Assembly: GCF_008065375.1 (NCBI RefSeq)
Contig: NZ_VJYI01000010.1
Location: forward strand, 248,001-312,000
Reading direction: 5' to 3'
Length of the DNA stretch: 64,000 bases
Source: Nonomuraea sp. SYSU D8015
GTDB lineage: Bacteria; Actinomycetota; Actinomycetes; Streptosporangiales; Streptosporangiaceae
In this document: piece by piece, positions 26,353-34,110 of the stretch
How positions within the stretch are numbered: the stretch's first letter is position 1
Layout: the number at the start of each line of letters is the position of its first letter
The notes under the pieces: generated by a model
What the model saw: only the letters and a program-made list of their open reading frames with translations
Databases searched by the model: none
What the model was told of the DNA's origin: nothing
Made by a program: the position numbers and the translations under genes

Positions 26353-26925
26353 GTGAGTGAGACGACACGGGCCATGCGGGCCGATGCGGCGCGGACGGTG
26401 CGGACGATCCTGGAGGCGGCCGAGCGCGTGCTGAGCAGGAATCCGGCGGCCAGCATGGAGCAGATCGCCGAGGCCGCAGGCGTGGCGCGCACGACCGTGC
26501 ACCGGCGCTTCGCCTCCCGGGAGGCGCTGGTGGACGCGATGGCGGCGTGGGCCACCCGCCGCTTCGCCGAGGCCGTCGACTCCGCCAATCCCGACACCAC
26601 GCCGCCGTTGGTCGCGCTCTACCAGGTCACGGCCAGTGTGCTGCGGGTCAAGCTCGACTGGGGGTTCGCCATGAGCCTGGCGCTGTCGTCCGACCCCGAG
26701 GTGGCCAGGGTGCACGCGGACGTGCGGGAGCGCTGCGACCGGCTCTTCAGCCGGGCGCAGGCGACGGGGGTGCTGCGCGCGGACGTGGATCCCGGCTGGG
26801 CCAGGCAGGTCTACTACGCGCTGATCCACGAGGCGGCCCAGAGCCGCGACGGCGACCCCGACGCCCTCGCCGCGCGCGTGGTCGACACACTGCTGCGCGG
26901 CGTCGGCACCGGTCAGGGTCTCTGA
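26353..26925 (+). CDS. TetR-family transcriptional regulator
   Basis: This is a protein of about 190 residues. The N-terminal helix-turn-helix reads MEQIAEAAGVARTTVHRRFA followed by SREALVDAMAAW, the standard TetR DNA-binding region. The C-terminal helices form a ligand pocket of unknown specificity. It probably represses itself and the divergent SDR gene through the inverted repeat at 26293-26316. Two GTG codons (26347 and 26353) are possible starts; no ribosome site is evident, and a TACCCT -10-like box just upstream suggests a leaderless message. The last 13 bp overlap the convergent DUF3152 gene. Confidence 0.88.
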   Translation: MSETTRAMRADAARTVRTILEAAERVLSRNPAASMEQIAEAAGVARTTVHRRFASREALVDAMAAWATRRFAEAVDSANPDTTPPLVALYQVTASVLRVKLDWGFAMSLALSSDPEVARVHADVRERCDRLFSRAQATGVLRADVDPGWARQVYYALIHEAAQSRDGDPDALAARVVDTLLRGVGTGQGL

Positions 26926-27605
26926 TCGGGTTCGGCGCGATGGGGGTGGGGCCAGGGGTTCGGGCGGCAGGGCCCCAGTGACTTCGACTGCTGCATCATG
27001 ACCGGGGCGAGCCGCCCGGGGGCGGGGCAGTGCCGGTGGCGGTGGCCCAGGCCGTGACCGACCTCGTGGCCGATCAGGTAGCCCCGGTACGCGGCCAGGT
27101 CGCCGTCGAAATGCGGCACGCCCCGCGACCAGCGCAGGGCGTTGATGACCGAGCGCCGGCCGTTCCAGCACGACAGCCGGCCGCGGGTGTGCAGCGGGCG
27201 GCACTGGCGGACGGTCAGGCGGGGACTCGACAGGGCGACGCGCACCGGCACCGGCCCGCGGTCCACGCGCCGGAACCGCGCCCAGCCGCGCACGTCGTTG
27301 AGTATGCGGTGCACCTCGGCCGCGAACGCGCGCGGGTCGAACGGCAGGCCGCGCTCCACCTCCACCACATACCGGACCACGGGACCCCGGCCGCGCCTGG
27401 CGGGGGAGGAGCCGCGCACGACCGCGTACTTGCCCGAGGCCGCGCGAGGGACCCGCGCCCGCGGCCGGTCCGGCTCGGGCGCGACGGGCGGGTCGGGCAC
27501 GACCGACGAGGGCGGCGACTGTTGCGACTGCGGCGGCGCGGGCGGTTCCGCGGCGCATCCCGCGGCGATCATGACCAGCATGAGCAGCAGTGCGAGCTTT
27601 GGCAA
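26913..27605 (-). CDS. DUF3152 lipoprotein, putative zinc metallopeptidase
   Basis: This is a protein of 230 residues with a lipoprotein signal (lipobox ending Cys17, IAAGC). A Pro/Ser-rich linker follows, then a domain beginning YVVEVERGLPFDPRAFAAEV. The core motif LIGHEVGHGLGHRH is an HExxHxxGHxH zinc site resembling metzincins, as seen in DUF3152 proteins. It is probably an extracytoplasmic protease; the substrate is unknown. The start is TTG, supported by GGGGAGGA a few bases upstream. It converges on the TetR gene with a 13-bp overlap. Confidence 0.82.
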   Translation of the reverse strand: MPKLALLLMLVMIAAGCAAEPPAPPQSQQSPPSSVVPDPPVAPEPDRPRARVPRAASGKYAVVRGSSPARRGRGPVVRYVVEVERGLPFDPRAFAAEVHRILNDVRGWARFRRVDRGPVPVRVALSSPRLTVRQCRPLHTRGRLSCWNGRRSVINALRWSRGVPHFDGDLAAYRGYLIGHEVGHGLGHRHRHCPAPGRLAPVMMQQSKSLGPCRPNPWPHPHRAEPDQRP

Positions 27606-27661
27606 CGCGTCCTCCCCACGAGATCTCGGTGGGGAGGTATCTGACTATACGTTCCTGCTCG

Positions 27662-28849
27662 TCACGCTTTTCCACTGGGGTGGCCCGAAGCCAGGCGCTC
27701 GTCCAGCAGGTCGGCCACACACGCCAGATAGAGGGCCTGCGTGCGCTCGCGCAGGCCGGGCACCTTGGCCAGCCGGTAGACCAGCGTGTTGCGGTGCACG
27801 TGCAGCGCCTCGGCCGCCCTGACCAGGCTGGCGCCGTGCTCGCACCAGGCGATGATCGACTCGCGCAGCACCGGCCAGTCGCGCTCCTCGCGCAGGCCGC
27901 CCAGCGCGGCGTCGCGCAGGCGCGCCCGCGCCCGGCCGCCCGCCGCCGCCAGCGTCTGGTGCACCCGCAGGTCGTCGATGAGGTGCACCCGCGCCCCCGG
28001 ATGGACCAGCCGGCCGAGCCGGAGAGCGTCGGCCGCGTCGTGGTAGGAGTCGCGCAACTCCGGCACGGACCGCGCGACCCCGCCCACGCCGAGCACGGCC
28101 CCGTCCACCTCCGGCACGGTGCCGCCCGCCTTCGGCGCGGTGCCGTCCACCTCCGGCACGGTGCCGCCCGCCTTCGGCGCGGTGCCGCCCGCCTTCGGCG
28201 CGGTCGCGTCCGCGGACCCGCTCGTCACGCGCAGGATCGCGAACCTGCCCGAGCCGAGCGCGGCCACGATGTCCTGCGCGTCGCCGAACATCTCCTGCAA
28301 CGTCCGCACCCGCGCCCCCGGCGCGTCCGCGAGCACCGCCGTCCGCGGGATCCGCAGGTCGTAGCCGAGCTCGCGGGCCCGCGACAGCAGGTGGTCGGCC
28401 TCGACCACGCCGGGGTCGAAGGCGGCCAGGTCGCGGCAGAGGTCCTCGACCGCCCGCTCGCGCAGCAGCCCCGAACGCAGCGCCACGGACTCCTTGAGCA
28501 GGATCTCGATCTGCCGGCGCACCACCAGCCCGAACCTGCGCACGCGCGACGGCGACCCGGTGATGCCGACCGTGCCGACCGCCTCGCCGTCGACCACCAG
28601 CGGCAGCGTGATGCCCGGCCGCACCCCGCGCAGCTCGTGCGCCTGCGCCGAGCCGTGCCAGGCCGGGCGCCGCGTCCGCACCACCTCGACCGACGCCTCG
28701 TGGAAGGTGCCCACGCGCCGGGTGTCGCCGCTGCCGATGACGACGCCGTGCTCGTCGGTGATGAGCACGTTGAAACCGATGACCGCGCTGGTGTCGCTCG
28801 CGATCTCCTGCGCCAGCGATGGGGCGAGCATGTACGAATCAGACAACAT
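27662..28849 (-). CDS. CdaR/PucR-type regulator with heptapeptide repeat insert
   Basis: This is a regulator of about 395 residues. The N-terminal 130 residues match the sugar-diacid recognition domain of CdaR (LAQEIASDTSAVIGFNVLIT, then GVRPGITLPLVVDGEAVGTVGITG). A central GGDEF-like segment follows, and the C-terminus is the PucR helix-turn-helix (GASLVRAAEALHVHRNTLVYRL). Five 21-bp repeats encode a flexible heptapeptide linker ahead of the C-terminal part. Relatives activate uptake and catabolism of organic acids or amino acids. Here it is divergent from a symporter and flavoenzyme gene, its likely targets. ATG at 28849 was chosen; ATG at 28831 is also possible. Confidence 0.85.
   Translation of the reverse strand: MLSDSYMLAPSLAQEIASDTSAVIGFNVLITDEHGVVIGSGDTRRVGTFHEASVEVVRTRRPAWHGSAQAHELRGVRPGITLPLVVDGEAVGTVGITGSPSRVRRFGLVVRRQIEILLKESVALRSGLLRERAVEDLCRDLAAFDPGVVEADHLLSRARELGYDLRIPRTAVLADAPGARVRTLQEMFGDAQDIVAALGSGRFAILRVTSGSADATAPKAGGTAPKAGGTVPEVDGTAPKAGGTVPEVDGAVLGVGGVARSVPELRDSYHDAADALRLGRLVHPGARVHLIDDLRVHQTLAAAGGRARARLRDAALGGLREERDWPVLRESIIAWCEHGASLVRAAEALHVHRNTLVYRLAKVPGLRERTQALYLACVADLLDERLASGHPSGKA
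28101..28205. repeat. In-frame 21-bp minisatellite in the CdaR-like gene
   Basis: Five tandem 21-bp units of two types alternate (B-A-B-A-A), coding on the minus strand for heptapeptides of the form GT[VA]P[EK][VA][DG]. Units are nearly identical within each type, pointing to recent expansion. Because the unit is a multiple of three, copy changes alter only linker length. Confidence 0.85.
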
Positions 28850-28872
28850 AGCCCTGGCATCGGGCAAGAGTC

Positions 28873-28890
28873 TCGTACGGTTCGTACGGT
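28873..28890. promoter_or_regulatory. Tandem TCGTACGGT repeats, candidate CdaR operator
   Basis: Two perfect head-to-tail copies of TCGTACGGT, each containing the palindrome CGTACG, lie in the 100-bp divergent region between the CdaR-like gene and the symporter gene. Position and symmetry suit a regulator binding site. Confidence 0.45.
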
Positions 28891-28949
28891 GACGCCCCGC
28901 GTCCGGATCCTTACCGTGGCGGGCAACATTCTCCTCGAGGAGGCGGCCC

Positions 28950-30347
28950 ATGACGGCACTCGACTGGGCGATGCTCGCGCTGTACTTCGCAGCCCTGATC
29001 ATCATCGGGATCCAGACCATGCGGCGCATCAAGACGCCCGACGACTTTGCGGTGGCGGGGAACCGGATCATCTGGCCGGTCTTCTTCGGCAGCCTGGCCG
29101 CGTCGTTCCTCGGCGGCGGCGCGTCGCTCGGTAACGCGGCCACGGTGTTCAAAGAGGGCTACGTGTACATGTTCGCGTTCTTCGCCTTCGCCATCCAGAC
29201 GCTGCTGGTGGGGGCGTTCGTGGCGCCGCGGCTGAAACGCTACCCCGGGGCGCACACCGTCGGCGACGTCATGGAGCACCACTACGGCCGCGCCGCCCGG
29301 CTGCTGACCGGCGTGCTGTCGCTGGCGCTGTGCGCCGGCATCCTCGGGGCGCAGGCCCTGGCCATCGGCACCGTCGTGAACGCCACCATCGACCTGCCCA
29401 CCGTGCCGTCCATCCTCATCGGGATGGGGGTGGTGATCCTCTACTCCACGTTCGGCGGCGCGTGGGCCGTGATCCAGACGGACATGCTGCAGTTCGTCTT
29501 CCTCGGCGTGTTCCTGCCCGTGACGCTCATCATCGGGGTGTACAAGGCGGGCGGCGCGGACGCCATGCTCGCCCGGCTGCCGGACCTGCACACGAGCGTC
29601 CTCGGCGACTACGGGCTGGTCGCGTTCCTCGGCGTCTTCCTGGCGTTCCTGCTGGGGGAGACGCTGGTGCCGCCCTACACCCAGCGCACCTTCTCCACGC
29701 CCGACTCCGCGCACGCCCGCAAGGGGTTCGTGATCTCCGGGGTCTTCGCGTTCGGATTCTTCTTCGTGACCGCCAGCATCGGGCTCGTGGCGCTGGTCCT
29801 GTTCCCCGGCATCGCGCCCGACCAGGCGCTCCCGACGGTCGTGATGAGGCTCGTGCCGGTCGGGGTCGTCGGGCTCGTCGTCGCCGCCCTGCTCGCCGTG
29901 GTGATGTCCACCGCCAGCTCGTACCTCAACTCGACGGCCGTCGTCTTCGTCAAGGACATCTACCAGCCCTTCATCGAGCCGTCCCTGACCGCCCGGCGAC
30001 GGCTCTGGCTGGAACGCGCGCTCAGCCTGGTCGTCGGGGCGGCCGCCACGGTGTTCGCGGTCAGCGTGCCGTCGATCGTGGACGCGCTCCTGTACAGCTA
30101 CGCGCTCTGGGCGCCGACGGTGATCATCCCGCTGCTCGCGGCCGTGTTGTTCGGTGTGCGCAACAAACCGGCCGCGCTCGCCGCGATCGTCGGGGGCGGG
30201 CTCGTCACGGCCGTGTGGACGTGGGTGCTCGGCGAGCCGTACGGGGTCACGGGCCTCATGGCCGGCGTCGCGGCCAACGCGTTGATCTTCACTCTCGTCG
30301 TCGCGGTCCGCAAACCCGCCGAACCCAAGTTTGCCGAGGTGGCCTGA
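28950..30347 (+). CDS. Sodium:solute symporter (SSS family)
   Basis: This is a membrane protein of 465 residues with about 13 hydrophobic segments in the LeuT-like SSS fold. Conserved features include FLGGGASLGNAATVFKEGY near the start and the sodium-site region VVMSTASSYLNSTAVVFVKD in helix 8. It would import an organic anion, amino acid or similar solute with sodium. GGAGG lies about 6 nt before the ATG. It begins an operon with the microprotein and the flavoenzyme and is divergent from the CdaR-type regulator. The substrate is probably that of the flavoenzyme. Confidence 0.9.
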   Translation: MTALDWAMLALYFAALIIIGIQTMRRIKTPDDFAVAGNRIIWPVFFGSLAASFLGGGASLGNAATVFKEGYVYMFAFFAFAIQTLLVGAFVAPRLKRYPGAHTVGDVMEHHYGRAARLLTGVLSLALCAGILGAQALAIGTVVNATIDLPTVPSILIGMGVVILYSTFGGAWAVIQTDMLQFVFLGVFLPVTLIIGVYKAGGADAMLARLPDLHTSVLGDYGLVAFLGVFLAFLLGETLVPPYTQRTFSTPDSAHARKGFVISGVFAFGFFFVTASIGLVALVLFPGIAPDQALPTVVMRLVPVGVVGLVVAALLAVVMSTASSYLNSTAVVFVKDIYQPFIEPSLTARRRLWLERALSLVVGAAATVFAVSVPSIVDALLYSYALWAPTVIIPLLAAVLFGVRNKPAALAAIVGGGLVTAVWTWVLGEPYGVTGLMAGVAANALIFTLVVAVRKPAEPKFAEVA

Positions 30348-30348
30348 C

Positions 30349-30480
30349 ATGTACGGACTTCTCCTCTACGGTGTGCCGATCATCCTGATCATCACCACGC
30401 TCTACGTGGGCTGGCTGGGCTTCCGCTTCTACGTCACCGAGGTCGTGCGAGCCCCCTCCGAGGATCGGGAGGAGGCGTAG
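30349..30480 (+). CDS. 43-residue membrane microprotein of the symporter operon
   Basis: This short gene lies between symporter and flavoenzyme. It encodes one strongly hydrophobic segment (LLLYGVPIILIITTLYVGWL) followed by FRFYVTEVVRAPS and an acidic tail. It starts one base after the symporter stop, and its TAG overlaps the next GTG by one base (TAGTG), so translation is probably coupled on both sides. Small single-span proteins encoded directly after SSS or MctP-type transporters are known accessory subunits in other operons; the same role is inferred here. It has no recognised domain. Confidence 0.75.
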   Translation: MYGLLLYGVPIILIITTLYVGWLGFRFYVTEVVRAPSEDREEA

Positions 30481-31730
30481 TGCGGATCGTCGTCGCGGGC
30501 GGCGGGGTCGTCGGGCTGTGGATCGCGATGGAGCTCGCCGCGGCCGGGGCCGAGGTGGTGGTGGCCGACCGCGGGACGCCGGCCGGCGTCGCCGCGCCGG
30601 TCAGCGCGGGCTGGGTCGTGCCGCTGCTGTCGGCGCCGCTGTCCGGGCCCGGCGTCCTGCTCCGCGCGGCCGAGAGGCTGGCGCGCGGCCGGGCCTCGTT
30701 CGCGGTACGCCCCGCGCTCTCGCCCGCGTTGCCCCGCTGGGCGCTGGCCTTCCTGCGCAGCGGCTCCGCCCGCGCCCACCGGGACGGCTCGCGGGCGCTG
30801 CTGGAGCTGGGAGTGCCCGCGGTGGCCGGGTTCGAGAAGCTGTGCCGTACGCATCCGTTCGAGCTGCACAGGACCGGGCTGCTGATCGCGGCCCGATCCC
30901 CGCACGGCGTGGCGGAGGCGGCCGAGCTCGTCGAGGACGCGCGGGCGGCCGGCTACACCGGGCCGGTCACGACCCTCGACGGCGCGCGGGCGCGGGCGCT
31001 GGAGCCCGCGCTGGGGGAGCGGGTCGCCGGAGCCGTGCACGCGGGCGACGAGCTGCACGTCCGCCCCGAGCAGCTGCTCGACGCCCTCGCGACGGCCGCG
31101 GGCGAACGGGGCGTCGAGATCAGGCGGGACGCGCCCGTGCTCGGCGTCGAACGCTCGGGCCACGGCCGCTGGCGGGTCGCGACCGCGCGCGGGGCCCTGG
31201 AGGCCGACCGGGTCGTGATCACGGCCGGGGTGTGGAGCGCGGATCTGCTCGCCGGCCTCGGCGTGCCGGTGCCGCTGCTGCCCGGGGCGGGCTACAGCCT
31301 CACCTCGGCCGGGACGGGCACGCGGCCGCGGCACGCGCTCAAGCTGCTGGAGGACAACGTGGCGATCTCGCCGTTCGACGGCGAGGTGCGGGTGGCCGGC
31401 ATGTTCGAGCTGGCCGCGGGTCCCCGGCCGCCGGTCCCCCGCCGCATGCGGCACGTGGTGCGGATGGCGCTCCCGTACCTGCGCGACTGGCGTCCCTCCC
31501 GGGCCCGGGTCGGTTACGGGCTGCGCCCCGCCACGCCCGACAGCCTGCCGCTGATCGGGCCGGTACCAGGGCGCGAGGGGGTGTACGCGGCGACCGGGCA
31601 CGGCATGCTGGGCCTGACCCTCGCCCCGGGCACGGCCGAGCACCTCGCCCCGCTGGTGCTGGGCGGGCCGGTTCCGCCCGTCCTGGAGCCCTTCTCGCTC
31701 ACGCGCCGGTCGGCGGCGCGTAGGGGGTGA
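30480..31730 (+). CDS. FAD-dependent D-amino-acid dehydrogenase-like oxidoreductase
   Basis: This is a protein of 416 residues of the DAO superfamily. The FAD motif is GGGVVGLWIA at the N-terminus, and the C-terminal FAD-contact region reads GYGLRPATPDSLPLIG and YAATGHGMLGLTLAPGTA, close to DadA-type dehydrogenases. It would oxidise an amine or amino acid and pass electrons to FAD. It is cotranscribed with the symporter and microprotein, implying that it acts on the imported solute. GTG at 30480 overlaps the microprotein stop. Its last 32 bp overlap the convergent flavoenzyme gene. Confidence 0.88.
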   Translation: MRIVVAGGGVVGLWIAMELAAAGAEVVVADRGTPAGVAAPVSAGWVVPLLSAPLSGPGVLLRAAERLARGRASFAVRPALSPALPRWALAFLRSGSARAHRDGSRALLELGVPAVAGFEKLCRTHPFELHRTGLLIAARSPHGVAEAAELVEDARAAGYTGPVTTLDGARARALEPALGERVAGAVHAGDELHVRPEQLLDALATAAGERGVEIRRDAPVLGVERSGHGRWRVATARGALEADRVVITAGVWSADLLAGLGVPVPLLPGAGYSLTSAGTGTRPRHALKLLEDNVAISPFDGEVRVAGMFELAAGPRPPVPRRMRHVVRMALPYLRDWRPSRARVGYGLRPATPDSLPLIGPVPGREGVYAATGHGMLGLTLAPGTAEHLAPLVLGGPVPPVLEPFSLTRRSAARRG

Positions 31731-33204
31731 TGTCGAGGGGCGGCTCCTCGCCGAGCGCGAGCGCGGCGGCGATCTCGCCGGTGAACGGGCCCGCGGTCAG
31801 GCCGTACGCGCTCAGGCCCGTCGCCACGACGACGCGGTCGGTCACCGGGCCGATGAGCGCGTGACCGGGGGCGTAGACCGGGCGCAGGCCCACCCGCGCC
31901 TCCGTCACCGTCGCCCCGAACAGGCCCGGCGCGATCCGCAGCCCCGCCTCGATCACCTCCGCCAGGCCGCCCATGGTGACGCGCGGCGCGAACCCCACGT
32001 CCTCGACGGTCGCGCCGATCACCACCCGCGAGTCGGGGAAGCCCAGCAGGTACGGGCCGGCGCTGGGCAGTACGATCGGCCACCACGCCGTGTCCACGCC
32101 CTCCAGGGTGGCGTGCACGATCTGACCCCGCCTCGGGAACACCGGCAACTCCACCCCCAGCGGCCGGCACACCTCACCCGTCCACGCCCCGGCCGCGACG
32201 ATCACCATGTCGGCGTCGATCCGAACCCCCTCACGGTCGAACCGCCGCGCCGCCCCGGTCGCCGGCGGCGGGGCGATGGCAGGGGGTGGTGTGGTGGCGT
32301 TGGACGATGTGACGTCCGCCGGTGGCGTGGGGCCCTGCGGCGATGCTGTGGCGCCCTGCGGCAGTGGCGTGGGGCTTGTGGGAAGCGGTGGTGCGCCCTC
32401 CCGCGGTGCGCCGGCGGTCGGCGGTGTGGTTCCGGTGGGGGGTGGGGGGGATGTGGGCGGGAGGGGAGTGGCCTGGCGCCAGGACGTGGTCGCGCCGCTC
32501 ACCCCGCGCTCGCCCTGGGACGGAGCCGCCGGGCGCGACCGCTCACCCTCCGCCGCCTGAGCGGGTGAGGTGCCGGATCCGGCTTGAGCGGGTGATGTGC
32601 CGGCGTCGGCCTGAGGCGGCGTTTCGGCTGGTGCGTTCTGCGAGCGTGGCGGGTCGGCCAGGGCGTACACGTACACCTGCCCGTCCGCAGTGAGCGTTGC
32701 GGCGCCCGTACGGACCTCGGCGCCCCGGGCGACGGCGGCGCGCAGCAGCGCGTCGCGCACCGAGCAGCCGTCCACGCGCGCCGCGCCCGGCACCAGGAGC
32801 GCGCTCAGCGTGTCGGACAGCGGCGGGAACAACTCGGCCGGAGCCGCCACGTCCGTGACGTCGCCCATCTCCGGCGCGCCGGGGTAGCGGCGGCGCAGCA
32901 GGGCGCGCACCGGCTCCAGGTCGGCCGGGTCCTCGGCCACCAGCAGCGCGCCGACCTTGGCGTACCCGATGTCCTCGCCCAGCTCCTCCACCAGCTCCGG
33001 GTAGTGGCGGGCGCCTTCGCGGGTGAGCCGGTACCAGGCGTCGTCCTCGGGATGGTCGACCCACGGGCACACGATGCCCGCCCCCGCCTGCGTCGCCTCG
33101 CCGTGATACCCGCCGTCCACCACGGTCACGGCCGCGCCCCGGCCGCTCAGGTAGTAGGCCGCGCTCGCTCCGACGATGCCGCTTCCGATCACCACAACAC
33201 GCAT
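31699..33204 (-). CDS. DAO-family FAD oxidoreductase with large Pro/Ala/Thr-rich insert
   Basis: This is a second DAO-superfamily enzyme, about 501 residues. The N-terminus VVVIGSGIVGASAAYYL binds FAD; the C-terminal half has MVIVAAGAWTGEVCRPLG and VGLRPVYAPGHALIGPV. Between them (about 32265-32665) lies an insert of roughly 130 residues rich in Pro, Ala, Thr and Gly that interrupts the substrate domain; normal relatives are about 370 residues. The frame is open throughout. The start at 33204 was chosen because the FAD motif should lie within the first few residues. It converges on the flavoenzyme gene at 30480-31730, overlapping by 32 bp. Confidence 0.82.
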   Translation of the reverse strand: MRVVVIGSGIVGASAAYYLSGRGAAVTVVDGGYHGEATQAGAGIVCPWVDHPEDDAWYRLTREGARHYPELVEELGEDIGYAKVGALLVAEDPADLEPVRALLRRRYPGAPEMGDVTDVAAPAELFPPLSDTLSALLVPGAARVDGCSVRDALLRAAVARGAEVRTGAATLTADGQVYVYALADPPRSQNAPAETPPQADAGTSPAQAGSGTSPAQAAEGERSRPAAPSQGERGVSGATTSWRQATPLPPTSPPPPTGTTPPTAGAPREGAPPLPTSPTPLPQGATASPQGPTPPADVTSSNATTPPPAIAPPPATGAARRFDREGVRIDADMVIVAAGAWTGEVCRPLGVELPVFPRRGQIVHATLEGVDTAWWPIVLPSAGPYLLGFPDSRVVIGATVEDVGFAPRVTMGGLAEVIEAGLRIAPGLFGATVTEARVGLRPVYAPGHALIGPVTDRVVVATGLSAYGLTAGPFTGEIAAALALGEEPPLDITPYAPPTGA

Positions 33205-33216
33205 GAGGTCAATGAT

Positions 33217-33236
33217 CCCAGGCCGGGTGACCTGGG
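33217..33236. promoter_or_regulatory. CCCAGG-N8-CCTGGG inverted repeat upstream of the oxidoreductase gene
   Basis: A perfect 6-bp inverted repeat lies 13 bp before the start codon at 33204 and could be an operator. With GC-only-like arms of this size chance occurrence is possible. Confidence 0.3.
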
Positions 33237-33306
33237 CCGATGACCGGGACCCACCCACGGGCGCGTTTCCCGCGGCGCCCCGCCCCGGGCCTGCGGCGGA
33301 AGGGTG

Positions 33307-33492
33307 TCACACGGGTCGGCGGGCCGCGATGCCGTCGAGGACGATGGCGAGCTTGCGCCACAGGTGCTCTCTCGGCGCGTCCACGATCCGCTCGACGGCG
33401 GCGCGCACGGCAGGGGAGCAGTGCCCGAGGGAGACGGCGATCGCGGCCGAGGACGGAGCCGGGTCGTCGGGATCGTGCAGCCGGCCATGCAT
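33307..33492 (-). pseudogene. Possible regulator remnant downstream of the PemK-like gene
   Basis: A 61-codon frame with strong G/C third positions reads AVRAAVERIVDAPREHLWRK and LAIVLDGIAARRP, resembling the last helices of a TetR-type regulator. The frame continues, in phase, upstream to the stop codon of the PemK-like gene, so it has no room for a DNA-binding domain. It is probably a truncated leftover, but a genuine small gene starting at the ATG at 33492 cannot be excluded. Confidence 0.4.
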
Positions 33493-33528
33493 GGATCGCG
33501 GATGCGTGAGGCCGTCCTGGAAGGCCGG

Positions 33529-33960
33529 CTACCGGCCGACGGCCCAGCCGTGCGACTTCATGAGCCGGGCCGCCACCCGGGCGAAGCGGTCGGCGTCCAG
33601 CACCGCGCCCTCCCGCCGGATGTCGTCCTCGTCCAGCACGAAGACCCGATCCAGCCGTACGTACGACACCCGGCCGTCCTGTCCCCACGCGCCGAGCCGC
33701 AGCCAGTCGGGCCCGTCGTCGCCCTTGCTGGACAACATCATGCCCAGCAGCCTGCGCCCTGTGCGGCCCACGACCAGCAGGGGGCGGTCCTTGCCCCGGG
33801 AAGGGTCCTCCTCGTACGGCACCCAGGCCCAGACGATCTCCCCCGGGTCGGCCAGGCCGTCGAGGTCGGGGGAGTAGGCCAGGGTGGCGGGCCCGTTGAG
33901 GCGATGGATCTCGCGTACCGCACCCCGGACCGGCCGGGGGTCCTCACCTAGATCGCGCAT
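33529..33960 (-). CDS. PemK/MazF-like family protein
   Basis: This is a protein of 143 residues. The segment GEIVWAWVPYEEDPSRGKDRPLLVVGR matches the start of the PemK/MazF fold (a beta-barrel with WxxVPYEEDPSxGKxRP), and SYVRLDRVFVLDEDDIR matches its later strands. Members of this actinomycete branch are longer than MazF toxins, and RNase activity is not established for them. No antitoxin-like gene is adjacent: the upstream gene is a distant AraC regulator and downstream is a fragment. It may be a solitary, non-toxic member. Confidence 0.7.
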   Translation of the reverse strand: MRDLGEDPRPVRGAVREIHRLNGPATLAYSPDLDGLADPGEIVWAWVPYEEDPSRGKDRPLLVVGRTGRRLLGMMLSSKGDDGPDWLRLGAWGQDGRVSYVRLDRVFVLDEDDIRREGAVLDADRFARVAARLMKSHGWAVGR

Positions 33961-34110
33961 TGCTGGAGCTTACGGCCGGCCTCGGCCGGAAATCCAGGAC
34001 TTCGATCCCATCCCGCATCTTCCCAGAGCGTGCTGCAGGCGCCGCGGGACCCGCGGCCCGGGCACTGCCCCGCCGCGCTTACCGCGCCGGACCTTGACCC
34101 CCGGGCGCGC

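Noticed and set aside
25456..27720. Single open frame fusing the SDR with 500 residues upstream
   Set aside because: The upstream part has no homology, and AGGAGG plus ATG at 26244 marks the real SDR start; the rest is a shadow of the TetR and DUF3152 genes.
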